Notes: generated from the sequence alone by a model not told the origin. 34,953 nucleotides of DNA from UBA1162 sp049513695 (GCA_049513695.1 JBEKVW010000012.1:1-34953); one strand, 5' to 3'. Positions 1-8,900 are shown, numbered from the stretch's first letter. Made by a program: numbers and translations.

Positions 1-7
1 GAGGCGG

Positions 8-114
8 GTTAACAGGTCATTGCGAGCGAAGCGAAGCAATCTTTTGGGTTACGGCTGCAATCTTCGAACAAAGGATTGCCACGTCGCCTGCGGGCTCCTC
101 GCAATGACGGGGTT
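8..114. repeat. Interspersed palindromic repeat, copy 1
   Basis: This is a 107-bp unit repeated at 138-244 with two mismatches (45 T against 175 C, 92 G against 222 C). Its outer part is an inverted repeat: GTCATTGCGAG near the left end and CTCGCAATGAC near the right end, with inner GCAATC and GATTGC arms. Repeats with a CATTGCGAGCGAAGCGAAGCAATC-like core are known as dispersed non-coding elements in many bacterial genomes. No transposase is present, so any mobility would have to be in trans. It could fold as a long hairpin in the RNA downstream of nuoN. Confidence 0.85.
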
Positions 115-137
115 AGGGGATAGGTCATTACGTGCAA

Positions 138-244
138 GTTAACAGGTCATTGCGAGCGAAGCGAAGCAATCTTTCGGGTTACGGCTGCAATCTTCGAACA
201 AAGGATTGCCACGTCGCCTGCCGGCTCCTCGCAATGACGGGGTT
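138..244. repeat. Interspersed palindromic repeat, copy 2
   Basis: This second copy of the 107-bp unit is separated from copy 1 by 23 bp. It ends at 244, one base from the nuoN stop codon (246-248), so it forms the immediate 3' untranslated region of the nuo operon. The spacer contains AGGTCATTACG, which resembles the start of the unit and may be a remnant of a further copy. A role as terminator or mRNA stabiliser is inferred from position and palindromic structure only. Confidence 0.85.
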
Positions 245-245
245 T

Positions 246-1715
246 CTAGATACCGAAGATGCCGACTGCGGCCTGGGTGAGGCCCACGAATGCGCCGGGC
301 AGCACGCCGATGATGACTACCATCACGCAGCAAATGGCCAGCGCCGTCCATTCAGGCCAGGATGCAGCCACTTTATCCGTAGAAGCAGGTTCGCCCATCC
401 ACATGACCTTGACCACCCTGAAATAGTAGAAGGCGGAGATGACGCTGTTGATGACTGCGATTACCACCAGCCAAAGCAGGCCCTGGTTTACAGCGCCGTT
501 GAAGATATAGATCTTGGCTATCAGTCCCGCCGTTGGGGGCAGACCGGTCAGGGATACCAGGCATATGGTCAGGCCCGTCGCCAGGAGCGGCGAGCGTTTG
601 CCCATGCCGGAGTAGTCCTGGATGTTGTCGCTGTTGATCTTGTTCGAGATGGCGATGATGGCAATGAAGGCGCCCAGGTTGGTCAGCACATAGCTGAAAA
701 GGAAGAAGATGATGCCGCTGCGGATATCGGCGTTCCCCTGCAGCGCCATGCCCATAGCCGCCAGGCCCACCATGAGGTAGCCCGCCTGGGCTATGCTGGA
801 ATACCCGAAGAGCCGCTTGATATTGGTCTGCACCAGCGCCGTCACGTTACCGACGGTCATGGTCAGCGCCGCCAGAACCGCAATAATGATGGCCCACTCG
901 GTGTGCAGCCAGTCTGGCATGCCGAAAGCGGTCATGAGGATGCGGGCGATGACCGCAAAGCCGGCCGCCTTGCTGGCCACCGACAGGTAGGCGGTGATAG
1001 GAGTGGGAGCGCCTTCGTAAACATCCGGCACCCACATCTGGAAGGGCACGCTGGCGATCTTAAAGCCGAACCCGGCAATGATCAAAACTAGGCCGGTCAG
1101 CAATAAGGGCGATGAGTATACACCACTCGCCGGCAGGGCCTTGAAATAGTCTGCGATAGCGATAAGGCCGGTATTTCCCGTCAGGCCGAAGGTCAGCGCC
1201 ATGCCGTAAAGCAGTATGGCCGAGGCCACGGCGCCCAGGATGAGGTATTTCAGCCCGGCTTCACTGGAGAACTTGTCCTTGAGGAAGCTGACCAGCACGT
1301 AGAGCGATATGCTGCTGAGTTCCAGGGATACATAAATAGTGATGAGGTTGACAGCCGAGACCAGCAGCATCAACCCTATGGCGGAGAGCATGAGCACGGC
1401 ATAATATTCGCCCTGGAATTTCTCGAACTTCGATACATATTTATTGGAGGCCATTACCACCAGCACCAGCGCGGCCAGTATCAAGAGCTTGAAGAACAGG
1501 CCGAACTGGTCGATGGCTATCATGTCGTTGAAGGCGGCCGTGCCGCCGCTGCTCCACAGGCCCAGTGTAAAGAAGGCGGCAACCAAAGCGCCGATGACGG
1601 CCAGCACGGGCAATACGCCTTTGCGGTTGACGAAAAGGTCCACCATGACGATAAGCAGGGCAAAGCACAGGAGGCTTATCTCCGGCGCTATATATTTAAC
1701 CTGATCAATCAACAT
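246..1715 (-). CDS. nuoN: NADH-quinone oxidoreductase subunit N
   Basis: This antiporter-like membrane subunit belongs to the proton-pumping arm of complex I. The 489-residue protein is almost wholly hydrophobic with about 14 predicted helices, the usual size for NuoN. Family features include the central segment around FQMWVPDVYEGAPTPITAYLS and the helix-breaking SLTGLPPTAGLIAK stretch. The ATG at 1715 lies 28 nt after the nuoM stop. It is the last gene of the nuo operon, and its stop codon abuts the palindromic repeats. Assignment to N rather than L or M rests on gene order, length and the PDVYEGAPTP signature. Confidence 0.96.
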   Translation of the reverse strand: MLIDQVKYIAPEISLLCFALLIVMVDLFVNRKGVLPVLAVIGALVAAFFTLGLWSSGGTAAFNDMIAIDQFGLFFKLLILAALVLVVMASNKYVSKFEKFQGEYYAVLMLSAIGLMLLVSAVNLITIYVSLELSSISLYVLVSFLKDKFSSEAGLKYLILGAVASAILLYGMALTFGLTGNTGLIAIADYFKALPASGVYSSPLLLTGLVLIIAGFGFKIASVPFQMWVPDVYEGAPTPITAYLSVASKAAGFAVIARILMTAFGMPDWLHTEWAIIIAVLAALTMTVGNVTALVQTNIKRLFGYSSIAQAGYLMVGLAAMGMALQGNADIRSGIIFFLFSYVLTNLGAFIAIIAISNKINSDNIQDYSGMGKRSPLLATGLTICLVSLTGLPPTAGLIAKIYIFNGAVNQGLLWLVVIAVINSVISAFYYFRVVKVMWMGEPASTDKVAASWPEWTALAICCVMVVIIGVLPGAFVGLTQAAVGIFGI

Positions 1716-1743
1716 GTATCTAAACCATCCAGCTCAGCATAAG

Positions 1744-3237
1744 TTACATTCCAATCAGCTTCGCAATAGGCGCTATGCCCATGGTAATCACGTTGGTCAG
1801 CACGGCCGGGTAAATGCCCACCGCCATGATGACGGCCACCAGGGAGAAGGTGCTGATCATCTCGACGGCATCGGCATCTTTGACGCCGTTATATTTGTCC
1901 AGGGGATAGCCGTAGAAAACACGCTGCAGCATCCAGAGCATGTAGCCGGCGGTAACGACCACGCCGGTAACGGCGATCAGTGTGAAGACCTTCATGCCGG
2001 CGATGGTCACGCTGGCAAAGCTGCCGGCGAAGGTTATAAACTCGGCGATGAATCCCACCGTCCCGGGCAGTCCCAGCGAAGCCAGGCCGGCTATGCTGAA
2101 GACCACCACGATGATGGGCATCTGGCGGGCCAGGCCGCTCAGGTTGTTGAGGTCGCGTGTATGCGTCTTATCATAGACCAGGCCGACCATGGCAAACAGC
2201 AGGCCGGTGATCACGCCGTGGCTGAACATCTGCAGGCTGGCGCCCGTCAGGCTGACCTGGTTAAGGGCGAAGATTCCCAGCAGCACGTAGCCCATGTGGC
2301 TGACGCTGCTGTAAGCGATCAGCCGCTTGAGGTCGGTCTGCCGCATGGTGACCGCCGCGCCGTAGACGACGCCAATCACGGCCAGGGTGCACATGACGGG
2401 AGCATACTGCACTGCCACCTGCGGCAGCATGCTGACGCACAGGCGGATCATGCCGTATCCGCCCATCTTCAGCAGGGCGCCGGCCAGTATGACGCTGGCG
2501 GCGGTGGGGGCGTTGGTATGCGCATCCGGCAGCCAGGTATGCAACGGGAAGACCGGCAGTTTAATGGCGAAGCCCACGATCAGCAGGAAGAACAGTATGC
2601 TGAGTGGTATAAATGACGAGGTTATGGTGATGCCGGCCAGGGCGGTAAGGTCGAAGGTATGGGTAATAAAATAGGTGCTCAGGATGCCGGCCAGCATGAA
2701 CGAGCTGCCGACCAGCGTATATATAAGGTATTTATTGGCGGCATACTCTTTGCGCCCGCTGCCCCAGATGGAGATGAGGAAGTACATGGGGATCAGCTCC
2801 AGCTCCCAGAACAGGAAGAAGAGGATCAGGTCCAGCGAACAGAAGACGCCCAGGATGCTGCTTTCCAGCAGCAATATCCAGATGAAGTACTCCTTGGGCC
2901 TGAGCTGTATTTTCCAGGAGACCAGCACCGAGATGACGCCCAGGAAGGTCATCAGGATGACCAGCGGCAGGCTCAGGCCGTCCACGCCCAGGTGGTAGTA
3001 AGCACTGATGGCCGGTATCCAGGATATCTTCTCTTCGAACTGCATGTGCCCGATGGCCGAGCCCGACCTGTCGAACATCCAGAACACGGCCACCGATATT
3101 AGGAAGGAGGCCAATGCAAAGCCCAGCGCTGTCCATTTAACAGTTTTCTGGCTGGGCTTCGGCAGGACGGCGATCACAATTATGCCGATGACCGGCAGAA
3201 AAATGATCCAGCTTAACAAATTCAGATTCAAAACCAT
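1744..3237 (-). CDS. nuoM: NADH-quinone oxidoreductase subunit M
   Basis: This second antiporter-like subunit of the complex I membrane arm has 497 residues and is polytopic throughout. It shows the NuoM-type segments FLLIVGFAIKLPVFPLHTWLPDAHTNAPTAASVILAG (quoted in parts: PVFPLHTWLPDAH, then TNAPTAASVILAG) and LKRLIAYSSVSHMGYVLLG. The glutamate in SIWGSGRKEYAANKYLIYT-like context and the lysines of the central helices are the kind of residues used for proton transfer in this family. It starts with ATG at 3237, just after the nuoL stop at 3243, with a short GAGGT upstream. It lies between nuoL and nuoN in the canonical order. Confidence 0.96.
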   Translation of the reverse strand: MVLNLNLLSWIIFLPVIGIIVIAVLPKPSQKTVKWTALGFALASFLISVAVFWMFDRSGSAIGHMQFEEKISWIPAISAYYHLGVDGLSLPLVILMTFLGVISVLVSWKIQLRPKEYFIWILLLESSILGVFCSLDLILFFLFWELELIPMYFLISIWGSGRKEYAANKYLIYTLVGSSFMLAGILSTYFITHTFDLTALAGITITSSFIPLSILFFLLIVGFAIKLPVFPLHTWLPDAHTNAPTAASVILAGALLKMGGYGMIRLCVSMLPQVAVQYAPVMCTLAVIGVVYGAAVTMRQTDLKRLIAYSSVSHMGYVLLGIFALNQVSLTGASLQMFSHGVITGLLFAMVGLVYDKTHTRDLNNLSGLARQMPIIVVVFSIAGLASLGLPGTVGFIAEFITFAGSFASVTIAGMKVFTLIAVTGVVVTAGYMLWMLQRVFYGYPLDKYNGVKDADAVEMISTFSLVAVIMAVGIYPAVLTNVITMGIAPIAKLIGM

Positions 3238-3242
3238 TTACC

Positions 3243-5159
3243 TCAATGGAATAAATATACGCATATCGCTATGGCGATCACGCCTATGGCAATCGTGATC
3301 ACATATAGCTGGGTCTGGCCGTTCTCTATCTTGCGCAGGACTCCGCCCGCGCCGGCCGTACCCTGCCCTACGCCGTTGACGGTACCGTCGACCACGCTGG
3401 AATCAAACATGGCCATGACTTTGAAGATGCCGTTATATAAAATCGTTTTGACGAAGACGTTCTCGTAAAGCTCGTCCATGAAATATTTGCGGTAAAGCAG
3501 GGTATATACGGGCTTGACCGCGTTGCCGATCTTCTCGGCGGAGATCCACTTCTTGAGGTACATGGCATAGGCCAGGAAGATGCCCAGCAGGGCCACTATC
3601 AGCGAAATGAGCGGCAGCGGATGGCTAAAAACGCCCAGGAACGAGGCCACCAGGTTGGTCTCCTCGGGCTCACTGCCCAGCAACTGGCTGAAGCCGCCCG
3701 TGGCGTTGAACCAGCCGGCGCAGATGGCCAGCAGGGCCAGCACGACCATGGGCACTATCATGACGGCGGGCGATTCGTGCGGGCCGTGGGAATGCTCGTC
3801 GTGTCCGCCATGCTCGGATACCGCGCCGCCCTTATATTCACCGTGGAAGGTCATGAATACGGCGCGGAACATATAGAAGGCCGTCATGAAGACGGTCACG
3901 ATGGCAAGCGTGAAGAGCACCGGGTTGTTGGCAAAGGCGGCCACCAGGATCTGGTCCTTGCTCCAGAATCCGGCCAGCGGCCAGATGCCGGCCAGGCTCA
4001 GCGAGCCGATGACGAAGGTTAAATACGTCCAGGGCATGGCCTTGCGCAGGCCGCCCATCAATCTCATGTCGAATGTGCCCGTCCCGTGGTTGACGCTGCC
4101 CGAGCCCAGGAAGAGCAGGCACTTGAAGAAAGCGTGCGTGAAGAGGTGGAAGATGCCGATGGCCACGCTGCCCACACCCAGGCCCAGCATCATGTAGCCG
4201 AGCTGGCTGATGGTGGAGTAGGCCAGCACACGCTTGATGTCGTTCATCACCAGTCCCATGCTGGCGGCGAAGATGGCTGTGAAGGCGCCGATGACGGCGA
4301 CGGTGGTCATGGCCTCGGCGGAATGCTGGAAGAGCGGGTAGAAGCGGGCTACCAGGAAGACGCCGGCCGCTACCATGGTGGCGGCATGTATCAGGGAGCT
4401 GACGGGGGTGGGGCCTTCCATGGCGTCCGGCAGCCAGACGTGCAGCGGGAACTGCGCCGATTTGCCGGCGGCGCCGGCGAATATGCCGATGGCCACCCAG
4501 GTCAGGGTAGAGCCGGCCAGCGCGCCGGTGGCAACCAGGTTGTAAAGCGTCTGGGTGTCGAAGGTGCCCGTGCTGGCATATAAAACAAGGATGGCGGCCA
4601 GGAAGCCGAAGTCGCCCGCACGGGTGACGATGAAGGCCTTCTTGGCAGCATTGGCAGCGGAGGGCTTATGGAACCAGAAGCCGATCAGCAGGTAGGAGCC
4701 AAGGCCGACCCCTTCCCAGAATACGAACATGAATAAAATATTGTTGGCCAGCACCAGTCCCAGCATGCAGGCGGTGAAGAGGGACATGAAGGCATAGTAG
4801 CGCTGGTAGCCGGGATCGCCCTTCATATAGCCCTGGGAGTAGATCTGCACCATCAGGCTGACGAAGGTGACCACCACCACCATGACGGCGGTCAGGGCGT
4901 CCACCAGGACGCCTATATGGATATTGAGGCTGCCTATCACGGCCCACTGGATATCGTCCACCATCAGCTTGTGTTCCGGCGCACCCATCACGGCAAAAAG
5001 CACCCAGAAGGCCAGCGCGCACGAGAAGCCGATGGCGCCGATGGTCACATAGCCGGCTACTTTGGGCCATTTGTTGAGGAAGGGCCGCAGGATAAGGCCG
5101 ATCAGCAGGAACGATGCCAACGGCAGTAAGAATATCAGCCAGGGGACGATGGTCGGCAT
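3243..5159 (-). CDS. nuoL: NADH-quinone oxidoreductase subunit L
   Basis: This is the largest and most distal antiporter-like pump subunit of complex I. It has 638 residues with the family core GKSAQFPLHVWLPDAMEGPTPVSSLIHAATMV (seen as SAQFPLHVWLPDAMEGPTP followed by VSSLIHAATMV) and DIKRVLAYSTISQLGYMMLG. The C-terminal part carries the long amphipathic stretch plus last helices typical of NuoL. A His-rich loop (GGHDEHSHGPHES) sits before the late helices. The ATG overlaps the stop of the upstream small gene by one base (TAATG), which implies translational coupling. Confidence 0.96.
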   Translation of the reverse strand: MPTIVPWLIFLLPLASFLLIGLILRPFLNKWPKVAGYVTIGAIGFSCALAFWVLFAVMGAPEHKLMVDDIQWAVIGSLNIHIGVLVDALTAVMVVVVTFVSLMVQIYSQGYMKGDPGYQRYYAFMSLFTACMLGLVLANNILFMFVFWEGVGLGSYLLIGFWFHKPSAANAAKKAFIVTRAGDFGFLAAILVLYASTGTFDTQTLYNLVATGALAGSTLTWVAIGIFAGAAGKSAQFPLHVWLPDAMEGPTPVSSLIHAATMVAAGVFLVARFYPLFQHSAEAMTTVAVIGAFTAIFAASMGLVMNDIKRVLAYSTISQLGYMMLGLGVGSVAIGIFHLFTHAFFKCLLFLGSGSVNHGTGTFDMRLMGGLRKAMPWTYLTFVIGSLSLAGIWPLAGFWSKDQILVAAFANNPVLFTLAIVTVFMTAFYMFRAVFMTFHGEYKGGAVSEHGGHDEHSHGPHESPAVMIVPMVVLALLAICAGWFNATGGFSQLLGSEPEETNLVASFLGVFSHPLPLISLIVALLGIFLAYAMYLKKWISAEKIGNAVKPVYTLLYRKYFMDELYENVFVKTILYNGIFKVMAMFDSSVVDGTVNGVGQGTAGAGGVLRKIENGQTQLYVITIAIGVIAIAICVYLFH

Positions 5160-5353
5160 TATAGCTTCCTTAAGACCTCCTCGACGACGTGTACCCTCTC
5201 CTGAGAGACGTAGATCTTGTAGGGGACCATCTCTTTCATCTCCAATTTATCGGAATCGGGAAGTATGCGGGTCGGAATGCCTTCGCCCTCGAAGAAGTCC
5301 TTCCACATATCGGCGATCATTTTGTTAGGCGCGCTCTTTATCTGTACCCACAT
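5159..5353 (-). CDS. Small DUF2007-like protein inside the nuo operon
   Basis: This 64-residue soluble protein lies between nuoK (4-nt gap) and nuoL (1-nt overlap), so it is almost certainly expressed with complex I. The pattern resembles the DUF2007 family ('putative prokaryotic signal transducing protein'): a first helix (NKMIADMWKDFFEGEGIP), a strand (TRILPD) and a final PYKIYVSQERVHVVEEVLRKL-type strand-helix (PYKIYV, then VHVVEEVLRKL). No catalytic residues, cysteines or membrane segments are visible. The function is unknown. Its place suggests an accessory, assembly or regulatory role for the Nuo complex, but that is inference. Confidence 0.8.
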   Translation of the reverse strand: MWVQIKSAPNKMIADMWKDFFEGEGIPTRILPDSDKLEMKEMVPYKIYVSQERVHVVEEVLRKL

Positions 5354-5357
5354 AGCA

Positions 5358-5672
5358 TTACCATTTCAAAAGATTGAAATTCTCCATGTCGACGCTCTCG
5401 CGGCTGCGGTAAATCGAGAAGACGATGGCGATGCCCACGGCTACCTCGGCGGCGGCCACCACCATGGCAAAGATGGCGAAAATCTGGCCGGTCAGGGCGG
5501 TGGGGGTTATATACTGCGAGAAGGCGATCAGGGTGATGTTGACGGCGTTGAGCATGATCTCCAGGCACATGATTAGCTTGATCACGTTCCTCTGCGTTAT
5601 GACGCCCACCAGGCCTATACAGAACAGTATGGCGGATAAAATAAGGTAATGGTCCAGTCCTACTGTAAACAT
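5358..5672 (-). CDS. nuoK: NADH-quinone oxidoreductase subunit K
   Basis: This small three-helix membrane subunit of complex I has 104 residues, the standard size. The sequence starts with HYLILSAILFCIGLVGVITQRN, whose first-helix GxxGxxxxRN pattern is typical, and continues with CLEIMLNAVNITLIAFS, which holds the conserved membrane glutamate. The third helix contains an additional glutamate (AAAEVAVGIAIVFSIYRSR). Its ATG overlaps the nuoJ stop by one base (TAATG at 5670-5674). Confidence 0.95.
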   Translation of the reverse strand: MFTVGLDHYLILSAILFCIGLVGVITQRNVIKLIMCLEIMLNAVNITLIAFSQYITPTALTGQIFAIFAMVVAAAEVAVGIAIVFSIYRSRESVDMENFNLLKW

Positions 5673-6154
5673 TATTTATCCCTCAGTACTGCAATCGCCC
5701 CGAGTATGGCCGAAAGCAGGAGCACGGCGGCTATCTCGACCGGTAAAACATAGCCGCTGCCGAATAACATCTGTCCTATGGGCTGAATGGTCTGCTCCAG
5801 GGGTAGAGTGCCCGGGACAATAAAAGTCGTATTCAAGATCCCATAAGCCAGAGTTATGACGAGCAGCAGTCCCACGGCCCCCGCCCAGTATTTGTAGTTG
5901 TCCAAGGGCAGGCCGTGCCGGGCATCGCGGGTCAGCATGATGGCCACGATAATCAATATGGAGATGGCCCCGACGTAGATGAGGACCTGCACGATAGCCA
6001 GGAAATCGGCGTGCAGCAGCAGGAAGAATCCGGCCACCGACATAAACAGCACAATCAGGCACAGGGCGGCTCGGAATATATCGCGCACCAGGATCACAGC
6101 AATGGACGCAGCCAGCGCTATAACGGCCAGCAGGTAGAAAATTAAATCAAGCAC
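5672..6154 (-). CDS. nuoJ: NADH-quinone oxidoreductase subunit J
   Basis: This membrane subunit of complex I has 160 residues and about five helices. Family-like stretches are AALCLIVLFMSVAGFFLLLHADFLAIVQVLIYVGAISIL (in parts: FLLLHADFLAIVQVLIYVGA, then ISILIIVAIML), the well-conserved helix 3 region near the quinone-coupling part of the complex. Translation starts at a GTG (6154) that lies within the end of nuoI, an 8-nt overlap. The gene is somewhat shorter than many NuoJ proteins because the C-terminal tail is short. Confidence 0.94.
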   Translation of the reverse strand: MLDLIFYLLAVIALAASIAVILVRDIFRAALCLIVLFMSVAGFFLLLHADFLAIVQVLIYVGAISILIIVAIMLTRDARHGLPLDNYKYWAGAVGLLLVITLAYGILNTTFIVPGTLPLEQTIQPIGQMLFGSGYVLPVEIAAVLLLSAILGAIAVLRDK

Positions 6155-6701
6155 CGGGCCCCCTCTTGCGTTTGCTCAACGGGAATAACTTCAGCTTCTG
6201 TCCGCCCTCTTTCCTGTCGTAGATAAGCAGGCTCTGCTCGGGCAATTTGGCCGCGAACTGCGGGCGGTAATAGGCGCTGGGCTGATGCTTATCGGTCAGC
6301 TTCAGCTTCTCCTTGCTCAAAATGGTATCGCCCCTGCTGTATTTGGCGCATTCATATTCCAGTCCCATGGCCAGCGCATCGTAGGGGCAGGACTCCACGC
6401 AGAGGCCGCAGAATATGCAGCGGCCGGAGTCAAGCTCGAATTTATCAACGATGAACTTGTTTTCCTCTCCCCTGTGGGTTACCAGGATGATATTGCCCTG
6501 CAGGCAGGCCTTGGTGCAGGTGCCGCAGCCGGTGCACCTGTCGGGGAACCAGACCAGCTCGTTGCCGCGTATCCTTTTTGATACAACCAGCTTCTCATTG
6601 GGATATTGCACGGTAAGCGGCGGCCTGAAGAGGTGTCTGAGGGTCAGCGCCATGCCCTTGGCGATGCCGATGCCGTAACGCTCAAACTTCAACCCTGCCA
6701 C
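6147..6701 (-). CDS. nuoI: NADH-quinone oxidoreductase subunit I (2[4Fe-4S])
   Basis: This peripheral-arm subunit carries clusters N6a and N6b. There are two ferredoxin motifs: C56-x2-C59-x2-C62-x3-C66 and C95-x2-C98-x2-C101-x3-C105-P. In the first motif the usual proline after the last cysteine is leucine. The N-terminus (GIAKGMALTLRHLFRPPLTVQYP) is the amphipathic membrane-contact segment typical of NuoI. The open frame begins with GTG at 6701, but GGGAGG lies almost on it. The in-frame TTG at 6692 is better spaced from that Shine-Dalgarno and gives MKFERYG, so the true start may be 6692. Confidence 0.95.
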   Translation of the reverse strand: MAGLKFERYGIGIAKGMALTLRHLFRPPLTVQYPNEKLVVSKRIRGNELVWFPDRCTGCGTCTKACLQGNIILVTHRGEENKFIVDKFELDSGRCIFCGLCVESCPYDALAMGLEYECAKYSRGDTILSKEKLKLTDKHQPSAYYRPQFAAKLPEQSLLIYDRKEGGQKLKLFPLSKRKRGPGA

Positions 6702-7794
6702 CTCCCAGTGTGAACAGTCGGGACCAGAGCAGGACTAAAGCAGCGGCGAAGGCGAAGTTGAGGATGACCATCAGCCATAGCATGGAGGCAGGCACGACCA
6801 GCACTTCGATGGCAATTATGACCAGGTTGATTACCGCCATGGGCAGCAGGCCTTTCCATGCGAAGCTCATAAGCTGGTCCACGCGCAGCCTGGGCAGCGT
6901 GGCGCGCATCCAGATGGTTACGCTGAAGACCAGAACAACTTTGATCAGGAACCAGATCAAGGGCGGCAACAAAGGCCCGCTCCAGCCGCCCAGGAAGAGT
7001 GTGGTGATAACCGTAGAATAGGCCAGGGCCACGCCGTACTCACCCATAAAGAACATGGCAAATTTCATGCCGGAGTACTCGGTATGGTAGCCCGCAACTA
7101 TTTCGGAATCGGCTTCCAGCAGGTCGAAGGGCGAGCGGTTCATCTCGGCCAGGCAGCCGAGGAAGAAGATCACACATCCCAGCGGCATGACCAGGATGAA
7201 GGGGATACTCTGCGCCTGTACGATGCTGAGCATAGAGAACGAGCCTGCGATCAGCACCACGCCGACCAGGGAAAGCACCACGGGCAATTCATAGCTCACC
7301 ATCTGGGCAACGGTACGCATGCCCGAGATCAGGGCGAATTTGTTGCTCGAACCCCAGGCCGCCATAAAGATACCTATGGTCGATATGGAGCTGATGGCTA
7401 TCACATATATAATTCCCACATTCAAATTGGCCAGTATGGCTCCATCGCTGACAGGCACGACGGCAAAGATCATCAGCACGGGGACGAATACCACGATGGG
7501 CGCCAGGAAGTGCAGGATTTTATCGGCCTTGGCCGGGACGATGTCTTCCTTCAGCAGCAGTTTCAGGCCTGTGGCCACCGGCTGCAGTATCCCTTCAGGG
7601 CCGCAACGGTTGGGGCCCAGGCGTAGCTGAAAGCGTCCCAGTAACCTGCGCTCCCACCAGATGAAGATTATTACCAGGGTTAAGGAAACGGCGACGATCA
7701 ATATTACCCCCACCAGGGCGGGCACCAGGTAGGCCGCCCAGTCCGGCAGGCCGGTGGACAATAACATCTGTTGAAATTGGTCGAGCAGAGTCAT
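6682..7794 (-). CDS. nuoH: NADH-quinone oxidoreductase subunit H
   Basis: This membrane subunit forms the quinone-binding site at the junction of the complex I arms. The protein has 370 residues and about eight helices. Conserved segments seen are WWERRLLGRFQLRLGPNRCGPEGILQP (in parts: WWERRLLGRFQLRLGPNR, GPEGILQPVATGLKLLLKED), EMNRSPFDLLEADSEIVAGYHTEYSG (in parts: EMNRSPFDLLEADSE, GYHTEYSG) and RLRVDQLMSFAWKGLLP. The frame is open to 7863, but the ATG at 7794 overlaps the nuoD stop (TGATG) and gives the usual N-terminus, so I chose it. It overlaps the longest nuoI frame by 20 nt. Confidence 0.96.
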   Translation of the reverse strand: MTLLDQFQQMLLSTGLPDWAAYLVPALVGVILIVAVSLTLVIIFIWWERRLLGRFQLRLGPNRCGPEGILQPVATGLKLLLKEDIVPAKADKILHFLAPIVVFVPVLMIFAVVPVSDGAILANLNVGIIYVIAISSISTIGIFMAAWGSSNKFALISGMRTVAQMVSYELPVVLSLVGVVLIAGSFSMLSIVQAQSIPFILVMPLGCVIFFLGCLAEMNRSPFDLLEADSEIVAGYHTEYSGMKFAMFFMGEYGVALAYSTVITTLFLGGWSGPLLPPLIWFLIKVVLVFSVTIWMRATLPRLRVDQLMSFAWKGLLPMAVINLVIIAIEVLVVPASMLWLMVILNFAFAAALVLLWSRLFTLGGGRVEV

Positions 7795-8900
7795 CAGCGG
7801 TCTATTTCTCCCAGTACTACGTCTATACTGCCGAAGATGATGATCAGGTCGGCGATTTTCCAACCTATGGCCATATCGCGCAGGGCGGTAACATTAATCA
7901 AGGAGGGCGGGAAGATATGCACCCTGTAAGGTGCGATCGACCCGTCGCCGACCACGTAAAACCCCAGGTTGCCCTTGGGGGCTTCGATATGGCCGTAAGC
8001 TTCACCGGGGGGCGGCCTGAAGAATTGGGGGACATCCGCCCAGATGGGACCTTTGGCAGGTATCTGGTCTATGGCCTGCTCGAGTATACGGACGCTCTGC
8101 CGCATTTCCCGCAGGCGCACCCAAAACCGGTCGTAGCAGTCGCCCACGTCACCGGTGGGCACTTCAAAATCAAATCTCTCGTAGACGGAATAGGGGTCCT
8201 TTTTGCGGATATCCCACTTGACGCCGCTGGCGCGCAACACCGGTCCGCTGGCGCCGATGTCGATGGCCGTCTGTTTGGGAAGTATACCCACGCCCTTGGT
8301 GCGGGCCAGGAAAATCTCGTTCTGCTTGATAAGCTGCTCGTATTCGCCGATGAATTTGGGCATCTCGGCCACAAACTTTTTAAGCGCCGGCATGAACTCT
8401 TCGGGGACGTCTTGGCTCATGCCGCCCACGCGCATATAGTTGAAGAGCAGGCGCTGTCCGCAGGTCATTTCGCACAGGTCGACGATCTTCTCGCGCTCGC
8501 GCCACATATAAATTAAAGGAGTAGCCAGGGCGCCGCAGTCGTTCAGGAAAGCGCCGATGGCCAGGAAATGGTTGGCCAGGCGCATCAGCTCGGAGAATAT
8601 GACCCTCAGGTATTCGGCCCGCTCAGGGACCTTGACGCCCGCCAGCTTTTCCACGGCCAGACAGTAGGCCAGGTTGTTGGTCATGGATGCGACGTAGTCC
8701 AGCCTGTCGGTCAGGGGGATAACCTGTGTGTAAGTGCGGGTCTCGGCCAGTTTCTCGATGCCCCGGTGCAGATAGCCGATGATCGGCTCGACGTCGACGA
8801 TGACCTCGCCGTCGAGCTGCACCCTCAGGCGGAACACGCCGTGGGTCGACGGATGCTGCGGGCCGATATTAAGATAAAACGGCTCTGTCTTGATGGGCAT
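7794..8900 (-). CDS. nuoD: NADH-quinone oxidoreductase subunit D (49 kDa)
   Basis: This peripheral-arm subunit contributes to the quinone pocket and descends from the large subunit of [NiFe] hydrogenases. It has 368 residues. The opening LNIGPQHPSTHGVFRLRVQLDGE contains the quinone-site histidine motif HPSTHG (seen as PQHPSTHGVFRL). Other family segments are GYLHRGIEKLAE, RLDYVASMTNNLAYCLAVEKL and DIVFGSIDVVLGEIDR-like C-terminus (seen: IIIFGSIDVVLGEIDR). The ligands of hydrogenase nickel are absent, as expected. The ATG at 8900 is one base after the nuoC stop, with GGAGGG upstream. Confidence 0.96.
   Translation of the reverse strand: MPIKTEPFYLNIGPQHPSTHGVFRLRVQLDGEVIVDVEPIIGYLHRGIEKLAETRTYTQVIPLTDRLDYVASMTNNLAYCLAVEKLAGVKVPERAEYLRVIFSELMRLANHFLAIGAFLNDCGALATPLIYMWREREKIVDLCEMTCGQRLLFNYMRVGGMSQDVPEEFMPALKKFVAEMPKFIGEYEQLIKQNEIFLARTKGVGILPKQTAIDIGASGPVLRASGVKWDIRKKDPYSVYERFDFEVPTGDVGDCYDRFWVRLREMRQSVRILEQAIDQIPAKGPIWADVPQFFRPPPGEAYGHIEAPKGNLGFYVVGDGSIAPYRVHIFPPSLINVTALRDMAIGWKIADLIIIFGSIDVVLGEIDR

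Noticed and set aside
8..244. CRISPR array
   Set aside because: Only two units of 107 bp with a single 23-bp gap, themselves palindromic, and no cas genes.
132..1091. 319-codon open frame opposite nuoN
   Set aside because: It is the antisense shadow of nuoN and runs through the palindromic repeat; composition is typical of an antisense frame (His, Gln, Asp rich) and no family is recognisable.
1714..2616. 300-codon plus-strand frame opposite nuoM
   Set aside because: Antisense shadow of a clear nuoM; low-information His/Gln/Gly-rich product.
7795..7863. Upstream extension of nuoH to 7863
   Set aside because: The extra 23 residues lie inside nuoD and are unlike NuoH N-termini; the ATG at 7794 overlaps the nuoD stop in the usual way.
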